A stretch of 64,000 bases of DNA, taken from Amycolatopsis nalaikhensis (GTDB lineage Bacteria; Actinomycetota; Actinomycetes; Mycobacteriales; Pseudonocardiaceae). The stretch spans positions 8,935,501-8,999,500 of the forward strand of contig NZ_CP127173.1 in NCBI RefSeq assembly GCF_030264295.1, written 5' to 3'. Shown here one piece after another: positions 30,907 through 38,634 of this stretch; position 1 is the first letter of the stretch; each line of letters begins with the position of its first letter. Made by a program: the position numbers and the translations under genes. Under the pieces are notes generated by a model. It was not told where the DNA came from. It saw nothing but the letters and a program-made list of their open reading frames with translations, and searched no databases.

Positions 30907-30953
30907 CTGAAGGGTCCTTTCCTCGCATCTGATGCGAGGAAAGGGCCCTTCAG
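30907..30953. repeat. 23-bp inverted repeat, CTGAAGGG...CCCTTCAG family
   Basis: Arms 30907-30929 and 30931-30953 pair with one G-T mismatch and a single central base; the centre is GCATCTGATGC. A partial copy (CTGAAGGGGACGTTCATC) sits just upstream at 30877-30894. The same sequence family recurs near 63617-63694. It separates the methyltransferase gene from the convergent MFS gene and probably acts as a terminator. Confidence 0.75.
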
Positions 30954-30976
30954 CCCAGCGGACCGCGCCCGGTGAG

Positions 30977-32272
30977 CTACCGCGTGCCCGTCGGCGCCGT
31001 CGCGACCGCCGACTCGCCGAAGCGGATTCCCTTGGCCTCCTTGCCGATCGCGGTCAGCACCGCGACCACCACGAGCCCCGGCACCACCGTCCACACCAGA
31101 GCGGAGGTGTACCCGTGGGACTCCGCGATCGCCTGCTGGATCGGCAGGTTCAGCGCGGCCAGCAGGTTCCCGAGCTGGTAGGTGACACCCGGGTAGAAGC
31201 CGCGGATCGCGTCCGGCGACATCTCGGTCAGGTGCGCCGGGATCACGCCCCACGCGCCCTGCACCATCACCTGCATCAGGAACGAGCCCAGCGCGAGCAT
31301 CCCGGCCCCGTGGTCGAACGCGAAGATCGGGATCACCGGCAGGCCGAGCACCGCCGCCGTGACGATCGTGCGGCGGCGGCCCAGCCGTTCGGACAGCGTG
31401 CCGAACGTCAGCCCGCCGATGATCGCGCCGACGTTGTACAGCACCGCGATCCACGTGCTCGTCGACGCGCTGAGCCCGGCCCCGCCGTTCTCGTGCGCCT
31501 TGAGGAAGCTCGGGTAGACGTCCTGGGTGCCGTGGCTCATCCAGTTGAACGCCGTCATCAGCAGGATGAGGTAGCCGAAGCGGCGGATCACCTTGGGGTT
31601 GAGCAGGATGTCCTTGACCGACGTCCGCGTCACGCGCAGCTTCTCCCGCGCGCTCTCCCACACCTCCGACTCGCGCACGCGCGCCCGGATCAGCAGCGTG
31701 ATCAGCGCCGGGAAGATGCTCAGCACGAAGATCCAGCGCCACTGCAGGTCGAGCACCGAGTGGAACAGCAGGTACGCGAGCGCGGCCAGCAGGTACCCGA
31801 TCGAATAGCCGACCTGCAGCAGGCCGGAGAAGAACCCGCGGCGCGCCACCGGGATCTTCTCCATCGCCAGCGCCGCGCCCAGCCCCCACTCGCCGCCCAT
31901 GCCGATGCCGTAGACGAACCGCAGCACCAGCAGCACGGTGAAGTTCGGGGCGAACGCGCACAGCAGCCCGGCCACCGAGTACAGCAGGACGTCGGCCATC
32001 AGCGGGATCCGCCGTCCCACGCGGTCGGCCCACAGGCCGAACAGCAGGGCGCCGACCGGGCGCATGACCAGCGTCGCCGTGGTGATGAACGCCAGCTGCG
32101 TCGCGGTCGCGCCGAACGACTTGTCCTTCGCGATGTCCGCCAGCACGAACACGACGAGGAAGTAGTCGAACGAGTCCATGCTCCAGCCGAGCAGTGCGGC
32201 GAGGAAACTGTTGCGCTGATCGGGGGTAAGCGCTTTCTTGGCCGGAGTGCCCGCCGTCTGCCGATCCGTCAC
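30977..32272 (-). CDS. MFS transporter of the sialate/aromatic-acid:H+ symporter type
   Basis: A 431-residue MFS protein with 12 hydrophobic segments. It shows the acid:H+ symporter signatures GWSMDSFDYFLVVFVLADI (acidic residues in helix 1), GLWADRVGRRIPLM and YGIGMGGEWGLGAALAMEK, as in NanT, MucK and related carboxylate transporters. Uptake of sialic acid would fit the secreted sialidase 4 kb away, but other carboxylates are equally possible. The GTG at 32272 (VTDRQTAG) is chosen with a GGGGCG upstream; an in-frame GTG at 32326 would add 18 residues. Confidence 0.8.
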   Translation of the reverse strand: MTDRQTAGTPAKKALTPDQRNSFLAALLGWSMDSFDYFLVVFVLADIAKDKSFGATATQLAFITTATLVMRPVGALLFGLWADRVGRRIPLMADVLLYSVAGLLCAFAPNFTVLLVLRFVYGIGMGGEWGLGAALAMEKIPVARRGFFSGLLQVGYSIGYLLAALAYLLFHSVLDLQWRWIFVLSIFPALITLLIRARVRESEVWESAREKLRVTRTSVKDILLNPKVIRRFGYLILLMTAFNWMSHGTQDVYPSFLKAHENGGAGLSASTSTWIAVLYNVGAIIGGLTFGTLSERLGRRRTIVTAAVLGLPVIPIFAFDHGAGMLALGSFLMQVMVQGAWGVIPAHLTEMSPDAIRGFYPGVTYQLGNLLAALNLPIQQAIAESHGYTSALVWTVVPGLVVVAVLTAIGKEAKGIRFGESAVATAPTGTR

Positions 32273-32352
32273 GTTCGCCCCGTCCCGTCGGTTTCTCACC
32301 GGAAGACCCCCAGGACGGTGTAGCACCCACCACCGCGTGCGGGCAAGAGCGA

Positions 32353-32859
32353 TCAGAGCGCGACGCGGGTCCGGACGCGCCGGCCGACGTCACGCGCCCA
32401 CGCCTTGATCCGGTCCCAGTCGCGGAAGTCGCCTGCCCGCCGCCCGGACGCCATCAGGCGCGGGATCAGGCCGCGCACGGTCGCCGGGTCGAGCTTGCCG
32501 CCGAAGGTGGCGGTGCGCTCGGCGTCGATGCGCGCGGCCAGCAGCGCCACGTTCGCCGGCAGGCTGACCTGGTGCGTCGCCGCCCCCGGCCCGCACGGTC
32601 CGCTGTGGAACAACCAAACCGGACGCTCGGCGAGGGCACGGGCATTGCGCTCCAGCAGCCGGACGGCCTCCGGGCGCCAGCGGTGGTAGTAGAGGGCGCT
32701 GCCGACGATGACCGCGGCGTAGTCGTCGACCCCCGCGACGTCCGCGGCGTCGCGCACGTCCACGCTCAGGCCGGACTCGCCGAGCTCGGCGGCGATGACC
32801 TCGGCGATCTGCCGGGTCCCACCGTGACGTCCGGCGTAGGCGACGAGGACTGCGGGCAT
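32353..32859 (-). CDS. Flavodoxin-domain protein (HemG-like)
   Basis: A 168-residue flavodoxin fold. The FMN phosphate loop is AYAGRHGGTRQIAEVIA, close to the T/S-x-T/H-G-x-T pattern; VIVGSALYYHRWRPEAVRLL and VWLFHSGPCGPG supply the following strands. The C-terminal segment RDWDRIKAWARDVGRRV is amphipathic. Such proteins are annotated as flavodoxin or protoporphyrinogen-oxidase-like. It lies 88 bp downstream of the nitric oxide synthase gene on the same strand, making it a candidate electron donor. Start ATG at 32859. Confidence 0.82.
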   Translation of the reverse strand: MPAVLVAYAGRHGGTRQIAEVIAAELGESGLSVDVRDAADVAGVDDYAAVIVGSALYYHRWRPEAVRLLERNARALAERPVWLFHSGPCGPGAATHQVSLPANVALLAARIDAERTATFGGKLDPATVRGLIPRLMASGRRAGDFRDWDRIKAWARDVGRRVRTRVAL

Positions 32860-32947
32860 GGGTCCATTCTCCGCGCCCGCGGGCGAAACGGCCCCGCGGG
32901 GCCGCCACGATCCGCCGAACGGGCGCTTCCACGCTGGTCCGCCCGTG

Positions 32948-34102
32948 TCAGCCGGGCGGCAGGAACGCCGGCCGCCGCGCGGGGTCGGGTGCGTCGTAGT
33001 AGCGGTGGAACACCGCGGTCTGGCCACCGGACAGCGGCGGCACGATCCAGCTCCAGTCCGCCGGGCACGACCGCCCCGCGCGTTCCTCGCGGTCCAGGTG
33101 GGACAGGAACCGCCGCGACTCGGTGTGGTGGTCGGCCATCGTGACCCCGGCCGCGTCGAACGAGTGCTGGACGGCCAGGGTCAGCTCGACCAGCGCCCGG
33201 TCGCGCCACAGCGTGCGCTCGGACGTCGTGTCCAGGCCCATCAGCTCGGCGATCACCGGCAGCAGGTCGTAGCGCTGTTCGTCGGCCAGGTTCCGGGCGC
33301 CGATCTCGGTGCCGAGGTACCAGCCGTTGAACGGCGCGGCGGAGTAGGTGACACCGCCGATCTCCAGCGGCATGTTGCTGATCGCGGGCACGGCGTGCCA
33401 GCGCAGGCCGAGCCCGGCGAACCAGCGGTGGTCGGGGTGGGTCAGCGGGACCTCGAGCACGGCGTCCGGCGGCAGGGTGAACAACCGCGGCTCGCCCGGG
33501 CTCGCCTCGACCAGCAGCGGGAGGACGTCGAACGACCCCCGGCGTTCCGGGGGCCGCCAGCCGAGTCTTCGCACCCGTTCGGTGAACCCGGCGGTGCGCG
33601 GGTCGCCGAGCACCGAGCCGTCGTCGAGGCGGTAGCCGGCGTAGCGGATCAGCTGCTCGTTGCGGATGCGCGGACCGGGTCCGGCCGGGGTGTCCGGCGC
33701 GAAGACGGTGATCGTCGGCCGGATCCGCCCGTCGCGGGTGGCCTGGCGGAGGTGGGCAACGCACTCGCCGGCGATCGCGGCGGGGTCGGTGACCCGGCGC
33801 CGGTCGCGGACGCGCAGGCTCCGCCAGTACAGCCTGCCGATGCAGCGGGCCGAGTTCCGCCACGCGACGCGCGCGCCGAACGCCAGCTCGGCCGGGGTGT
33901 GCCGGTAGGTGCCCGTTTCGGCGATTTCCGCGCGGACCCGCGCCAGCCGCGCGTCGAGCCGGACACCGTCCTCGGCGGCGCCTTCGGCGAACATCAGGTC
34001 CAGGAATTCCTCGGCTTCCGCGGAATTGACCGTTTGTTCCCCCGATACGCGCTGGTGAGAGATCGGCAGCGCGGACGTCACCCGCTCGGGCGTAACCGTC
34101 AT
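32948..34102 (-). CDS. nos: Nitric oxide synthase, oxygenase domain only
   Basis: A 384-residue bacterial nitric oxide synthase. It has the heme-ligand motif WRNSARCIGR with proximal Cys87, the arginine-binding region AAPFNGWYLGTEIGARNL (conserved Trp and Glu), and LVELTLAVQHSFDAAGV, ADHHTESRRFLSH and WSWIVPPLSGGQTAVFH toward the C terminus. As in other bacterial enzymes the reductase domain is missing, so flavodoxin-type partners must supply electrons. It makes NO and citrulline from arginine. Start ATG at 34102. The 407 bp upstream (34103-34509) contain no convincing gene, only less GC-rich sequence near 34310-34345. Confidence 0.95.
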   Translation of the reverse strand: MTVTPERVTSALPISHQRVSGEQTVNSAEAEEFLDLMFAEGAAEDGVRLDARLARVRAEIAETGTYRHTPAELAFGARVAWRNSARCIGRLYWRSLRVRDRRRVTDPAAIAGECVAHLRQATRDGRIRPTITVFAPDTPAGPGPRIRNEQLIRYAGYRLDDGSVLGDPRTAGFTERVRRLGWRPPERRGSFDVLPLLVEASPGEPRLFTLPPDAVLEVPLTHPDHRWFAGLGLRWHAVPAISNMPLEIGGVTYSAAPFNGWYLGTEIGARNLADEQRYDLLPVIAELMGLDTTSERTLWRDRALVELTLAVQHSFDAAGVTMADHHTESRRFLSHLDREERAGRSCPADWSWIVPPLSGGQTAVFHRYYDAPDPARRPAFLPPG

Positions 34103-34509
34103 CGCGCCGTCCTACTCTCCGAAATCGTGGTTTGCGTCCCGACGGAAAGGTCCACTGTTCCTCCGCTCGTCACCTGTCCGGAAACTCCGGTGATACCAGC
34201 GTGTTCGGCCAGGCCGGGCAGAGTACCCCACGATTCGCGCCACGCACTCCCCCGGTCGGTGCCCGGCTCGCGGACGATCTCCGAATGGCGTCGCCGCCAG
34301 CGGAAACGCGAAAAAAGAACTGCTACGATCCGTTATCCGGACATGGCGCAGCGCATTTCCCGGGAATCGATCACGACGCCGTATCCGGTCGGCGTGATCC
34401 TTTCCCGCTGGGCTGTTCGAGGGTTTTCGCCGAACGGTCTTCTCCGGGGCCCGTCACCGGGGTAAGCGCGCCGTGGTTAGAGTCGAGGTGATCGGAGGGA
34501 GGACGTTTC

Positions 34510-35520
34510 GTGAGCCGGATCCCCGTGGTCCTCGTCGCCGGGTTCCTCGGCGCGGGCAAGACGACGCTGCTGAACCACCTGCTCGCCAACCGCGAGGGCG
34601 CCCGGGTCGGCGTGGTGGTCAACGACTTCGGCAGCGTGAACGTCGACGCGCTGGCCGTCGCCGGGCAGGTCGACACGATGGTCTCGCTCGGCAACGGGTG
34701 CCTCTGCTGCGCGGTCGACGCGAGCGGGCTGGACGCGATGCTCGGGCGGTTGTCGTCGGCGGAGGCGGGCATCGACGTGATCGTGGTGGAGGCGAGCGGC
34801 ATCGCCGAGCCCCGCGACCTGATCCGGCTGATGATCGCGAGCGAGAACCCGGACATCCGCTACGGCGGGCTCGCCGAGGTGGTGGACGCGGCCGAGTTCG
34901 AGGCGGCCCGCGAACGCCACCCGGAGCTGGCCGACCACCTGCGGCTGGCCGACCTGGTGGTGCTGAACAAGGCCGACCGGGTGTCGCCCGAGGAGCTGGC
35001 GAAGGTGACGGCGACGGTCGAGGAGCTGGCCCCGGGCCGTCCGCTGCTGGTGACGTCCCACGGGCGCGTCGACCCGCGGCTGTTCTTCGACCCCGAGCCC
35101 CGCGGCGAGCGCGTCGGCCAGCTGTCGTTCGACGACCTGCGCGAGGACGACCACGACCACGCGGACCACCTGCACGCGGCGTACGAGACTGTGACGTTCA
35201 CCGCGGAAACGCCGCTGGCGCCCCGGGCGTTCGTCGAGTTCCTCGAGCGCCGCCCGGCCGGGCTCTACCGGATGAAGGGCCAGGCCGACTTCAACGCGGG
35301 CTCGCGCTTCCACCTGCACACGGTCGGCGGGTTCGTGCAGCTCGACCGCTCGCCGTGGCCGAAGGGCGCGCCCCATCGCACGGAGCTGGTCCTGATCGGC
35401 GCGGGCCTCGACGCCGACGCGGTGCTGGCGGATCTGGGCGGGTGCGTGGCCCCGGACCCGTCGGCGGTCGACGAGCGCGGGTTGCTGCACATCCTGCGTT
35501 ATCTGCCCGACGAGGCCTGA
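34510..35520 (+). CDS. CobW/COG0523-family GTPase, metal chaperone type
   Basis: A 336-residue GTPase: Walker A GFLGAGKTTLLNHLL, the family metal-binding motif GNGCLCCAV (CxCC), VVEASGIAEP and NKAD base-recognition motif. A His/Asp-rich loop (EDDHDHADHLHAA) precedes the C-terminal CobW_C domain (FVEFLERRPAGLYRMKG). Such proteins deliver zinc or cobalt to client enzymes under metal shortage. No Zur-type box was recognised upstream. The GTG at 34510 follows GGAGGGAGG. A small Cys-containing protein is encoded 66 bp downstream. Confidence 0.9.
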   Translation: MSRIPVVLVAGFLGAGKTTLLNHLLANREGARVGVVVNDFGSVNVDALAVAGQVDTMVSLGNGCLCCAVDASGLDAMLGRLSSAEAGIDVIVVEASGIAEPRDLIRLMIASENPDIRYGGLAEVVDAAEFEAARERHPELADHLRLADLVVLNKADRVSPEELAKVTATVEELAPGRPLLVTSHGRVDPRLFFDPEPRGERVGQLSFDDLREDDHDHADHLHAAYETVTFTAETPLAPRAFVEFLERRPAGLYRMKGQADFNAGSRFHLHTVGGFVQLDRSPWPKGAPHRTELVLIGAGLDADAVLADLGGCVAPDPSAVDERGLLHILRYLPDEA

Positions 35521-35586
35521 GGCCCGCCACGCCGACGATCGGCAAATGTCACGGGGTCCGGCCCGCCGCGACGGAGACTGGCGGCC

Positions 35587-35868
35587 ATGACGACCACCGC
35601 GGTGAGCGCACCACGCTGGTACCTGGTCGGCGTGCTGCCCGAAGAAGTCCCGCTGGCGCACCTGATGACCCGCTCGGGCGACCTCCGCTACCGGCGTTCG
35701 GCGTGCGGCGAGCGCGAGTCCCGCAGCTGGAAGCCGGTGGACCTGACGGAGTCCGAAGTGGCCCCGTGCCCGGCGTGCGTGGCGACGCTGCCCGCGCCCC
35801 CGGCCGGGATCCGCGCGGCGACAGCGGACGAGGACAGGGGCCAGCTCTCCCTCGACCTGCACCTGTAG
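35587..35868 (+). CDS. Small Cys-motif (zinc-ribbon-like) protein, 93 residues
   Basis: The protein carries RRSACGERESRSWKP and, about 25 residues later, APCPACVATLP. One CG and one CPAC motif give a possible three-Cys site, but no full ribbon. It does not match a family I recognise. It follows the CobW-type GTPase on the same strand after 66 bp and may belong to the same metal-responsive unit. An IS30 element is inserted 13 bp after its stop. Confidence 0.6.
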   Translation: MTTTAVSAPRWYLVGVLPEEVPLAHLMTRSGDLRYRRSACGERESRSWKPVDLTESEVAPCPACVATLPAPPAGIRAATADEDRGQLSLDLHL

Positions 35869-35881
35869 CGCGGCTCGAGTT

Positions 35882-37178
35882 GTCGTGAGTGTTTAGGGCG
35901 GTTAGAACCGCTTGGGTTCTGGTGGTCGTCGCAACACCTGTTGTGGGAGGTGTTGTCGTGGCTGGAAAGCGGCGTCGGTGGTTGTCCCGGGATGTTCGGG
36001 TGGCGTTCTGGGATCAGGTCCGGGCGGGTGTGCCGGTGGAGCGGGCCGCAGCTGCTGCGGGTGTGTCGCGGGCCAGCGGGAGACGATTGTTCGAGCAGGC
36101 TGGAGGCGTGATCAGCAACACGCCGCGAGCCTGCTCGGGCCGCTATCTCTCGCTGGCCGAGCGGGAAGAGATCATGGTCCTGCACGCCCAGGACCTGCCA
36201 CGGGCGGAGATCGCCCGCCGGCTGGGCCGGCACCGGTCCACCATCGGGCGGGAACTGGACCGCAACAGCACCAGAGGTGGACGCTATCGGGCCAGCACCG
36301 CCCAGCACGCCGCCGAGCAACGCGCGACACGACCGAAACCCACGAAACTGGCCACGAACCCGGACCTGCACCAGCGGGTCCGGCAGGACCTGACCGCGCG
36401 GTGGTCTCCGGAGCAGATCGCTGCCAGGCTGAAACGGGACTTCCCCGACCAGCCGAGGATGCACGTGAGCCACGAAACGATCTACCAGGCCCTCTACGTC
36501 CAAGGCCGGGGCGAGCTGCGACGGGAGCTGGCCGCGTGCCTGCGCACCGGACGAGCGATCCGCAGACCGCAGCGCACCCCCGACGGGCGCCGGACCCGTC
36601 AGGGCAGGATCGCCGGGATGGTCCCGATCTCCGACCGGCCCGCCGAAGCCGCCGACCGGGCCGTCCCCGGACACTGGGAAAGCGACCTGATCGTCGGCAA
36701 AGACAGCCGTTCGGTGATCGGGACCCTGGTCGAGCGCAGCACCCGGTTCTGCCTGCTGCTGCACCTGCCCGGCGGCAAAGACGCCGCCGCGGTCGCCCAG
36801 GAAATGATCACCGTGATCCGGCGACTGCCGCAGGAGCTGCGCCGGTCCCTGACCTGGGACCAGGGCACCGAAATGGCCCAGCACGCGCGGATCACCATGG
36901 CCACCGAGATGGCGATCTACTTCTGCGACCCGCACTCGCCCTGGCAACGAGGGTCGAACGAGAACACCAACGGGCTGCTGCGCCAGTACTTCCCCACCGG
37001 CACCGACCTATCGGTGCACACCCCAGCCGAGCTGGCGAAAGTCGCGGCCGAACTCAACGGCCGTCCGCGCAAGACGCTCGGCTGGGACACCCCAGCCGAA
37101 CGCCTCGCGATGCTACTGTCCGGGCCGGAGCCTGTTGCGACAACAGCTTGAATCCACCCCGCCCTAAACACTCACGAC
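35882..37178. mobile_element. IS30-family insertion sequence, complete
   Basis: About 1297 bp bounded by perfect 20-bp terminal inverted repeats (35882-35901 and 37159-37178; GTGAGTGTTTAGGGCGG core), enclosing one intact transposase gene. No target-site duplication is evident directly outside the repeats. It sits between two convergent genes, 13 bp after one stop and 3 bp before the other, so neither is broken. Confidence 0.9.
35958..37151 (+). CDS. IS30-family transposase
   Basis: A 397-residue transposase. The N-terminal part has two helix-turn-helix regions (ERAAAAAGVSRASGRRLFEQ; SLAEREEIMVLHAQ, RRLGRHRSTIGRELDRN). The DDE domain shows PGHWESDLIVGKDS (first Asp), LTWDQGTEM (second Asp) and SPWQRGSNENTNGLLRQYFP (Glu), all intact. 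The GTG at 35958 follows GGGAGG; a GTG inside the terminal repeat (35889) is in frame but improbable. No frameshift or stop is visible, so the element may be active. Confidence 0.92.
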   Translation: MAGKRRRWLSRDVRVAFWDQVRAGVPVERAAAAAGVSRASGRRLFEQAGGVISNTPRACSGRYLSLAEREEIMVLHAQDLPRAEIARRLGRHRSTIGRELDRNSTRGGRYRASTAQHAAEQRATRPKPTKLATNPDLHQRVRQDLTARWSPEQIAARLKRDFPDQPRMHVSHETIYQALYVQGRGELRRELAACLRTGRAIRRPQRTPDGRRTRQGRIAGMVPISDRPAEAADRAVPGHWESDLIVGKDSRSVIGTLVERSTRFCLLLHLPGGKDAAAVAQEMITVIRRLPQELRRSLTWDQGTEMAQHARITMATEMAIYFCDPHSPWQRGSNENTNGLLRQYFPTGTDLSVHTPAELAKVAAELNGRPRKTLGWDTPAERLAMLLSGPEPVATTA

Positions 37179-37181
37179 CGG

Positions 37182-37628
37182 CTACGCAAGCCGCTTCTCG
37201 TAGCAAACAGATTCCGGGTCGGCTTCGTGCGGCGGGAAGTTCGGCACCCGACGGAACCCCGCCCGTTCGTACAGGCGCATCGCCGCGGGCTGGCGTACGC
37301 CCGTCTCCAGGCGCATCCGCACGCCGCCTTGGCGGCGGGCCAGCCGCTCCGATTCCGCCACCAGTGCGCTCGACACACCCGTGCCGCGGACACCGGGCGC
37401 CACGAACATCCGCTTCAGCTCGTACAACCCCGGGGCCACCGGCTCGACCGCGCAGCAGCCGATCGCCCGCTCGCCGTCGCGGGCCAGCAGGTAGCGGCTG
37501 CCCCGGTCCAGCGGTGCCGGCTGGGCGTCCGGGGGCAGGTCGTACACCACGATCAGCTCGGCCGTCATCGCCGCCATCAAGGCGAGCAGCAGCCCGTCGT
37601 CCGGCGGGCACTCGGCGACCGTGGCCAC
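37182..37628 (-). CDS. GNAT-family N-acetyltransferase
   Basis: A 148-residue GNAT protein: YELKRMFVAPGVRGTGVSSA contains the acetyl-CoA loop (R-G-T-G), followed by VRMRLETGVRQPAAMRLYER and AGFRRVPNF. The acceptor is unknown. The GTG at 37628 lies 1 bp after the stop of the LigD-type polymerase gene, so it is the third gene of that operon. The IS30 element begins 3 bp beyond its stop. Confidence 0.9.
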   Translation of the reverse strand: MATVAECPPDDGLLLALMAAMTAELIVVYDLPPDAQPAPLDRGSRYLLARDGERAIGCCAVEPVAPGLYELKRMFVAPGVRGTGVSSALVAESERLARRQGGVRMRLETGVRQPAAMRLYERAGFRRVPNFPPHEADPESVCYEKRLA

Positions 37629-37629
37629 G

Positions 37630-38634
37630 TCACTCCTTCTTCGCGCGGCTCGGCGCCACGCGCGGCGGCTCGTTCGGCATCTTCGGGTACACCGGCGGCC
37701 ACGGCGCGTCCATCAGCCCGTTCGCCATGTCCGCCGCCGACATCTCCAGCAGCGGCTCGATCGACTGCGGCCGCTCCCCCGCCCCCGCCCACGGGTCGCC
37801 GCGCTCGGCGAGGCGCGCCGGGACCGTGCTCAACGTGAACGCATCCGGCTCCACCCCGTCCAGCTCGTCCCAGCCGATCGGCGTCGACACCTGGCCGCCG
37901 ACGCGCGGGCGCACGCACCACGTGCCGAACACCGTCTTGTGCGGCGCGTTCTGGTTGAAGTCGACGAAGACGCGCGAGCCGCGCTCTTCCTTCCACCACT
38001 GCGCGGTGATCTTCGCCGGGTGCCGCCGTTCGAGGGCCCGCGCCAGCGCGACCGCCGCGGCCCGCACCTGGAAGCCGTCCCAGCGCGGTTCGAGCATCAC
38101 GTAGAGGTGCAGCCCGCGCGAACCGGACGTCTTCAGGTGGCCTTCGATGCCGAGCTCGGCCAGGAACTCCCTGGTCAGCACGGCGGCCTCGCGCAGCTCG
38201 TCGAAGCCGATCCCGGGCGACGGGTCGAGGTCGACGCGCAGCTCGTCGGTGACCTCGGGCGTGTCGGCGCGGTAGGGCCAGACGTGGAAGCCGAGGCAGC
38301 CGAGGTTCACCGCCCACAGGATGTGCGCCAGGTCCTTCGCGACCAGCGCGTCGCTCGTCGTGCCGTTCGGCGTCGAGACGACGGTGGTGGTCAGCCACGG
38401 CGGCGCGCCCTTCGGCGCCCGTTTCTGGTACCAGTTCTTGCCGCCCGCGCCGTCCGGGTAGCGCTCCAGCAGCAGCGGGCGCCCGCCGAGCCGGGCCAGC
38501 AGCGGCCCGGCCACCGCCCGGTAGTACTCGACGAGGTCGAGCTTCGTCTCGCCGCGTTCCGGGAAGTACACCTTGTCCGGGCTGCTGATCTTGACCTCGA
38601 CGCCGTCGACGTCGAGCAGCACCGCCTCGCTCAC
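37630..38634 (-). CDS. LigD-type NHEJ primase-polymerase
   Basis: A 334-residue polymerase of the archaeo-eukaryotic primase fold, as in the polymerase domain of LigD. Visible: SSPDKVYFPERGETKLDLVE, GKNWYQKRAPKGAP, catalytic-acid motif ELRVDLDPSPG (DxD), TSGSRGLHLYV, and VFVDFNQNAPHKTVFG with the third Asp. It adds (ribo)nucleotides at double-strand breaks. No ligase or nuclease domain is fused. The GTG at 38634 overlaps the ATP ligase stop by 4 bp, so the two are translationally coupled. No Ku gene is in the window. Confidence 0.92.
   Translation of the reverse strand: MSEAVLLDVDGVEVKISSPDKVYFPERGETKLDLVEYYRAVAGPLLARLGGRPLLLERYPDGAGGKNWYQKRAPKGAPPWLTTTVVSTPNGTTSDALVAKDLAHILWAVNLGCLGFHVWPYRADTPEVTDELRVDLDPSPGIGFDELREAAVLTREFLAELGIEGHLKTSGSRGLHLYVMLEPRWDGFQVRAAAVALARALERRHPAKITAQWWKEERGSRVFVDFNQNAPHKTVFGTWCVRPRVGGQVSTPIGWDELDGVEPDAFTLSTVPARLAERGDPWAGAGERPQSIEPLLEMSAADMANGLMDAPWPPVYPKMPNEPPRVAPSRAKKE

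Noticed and set aside
34132..34491. A 119-codon open frame in the gap between NO synthase and CobW genes
   Set aside because: No ribosome site, codon usage unlike the neighbours and it overlaps the probable CobW promoter.
35869..37190. A target-site duplication around the IS30 element
   Set aside because: No matching direct repeat is found immediately outside the 20-bp inverted ends; CGGCT occurs on both sides but not at the junctions.
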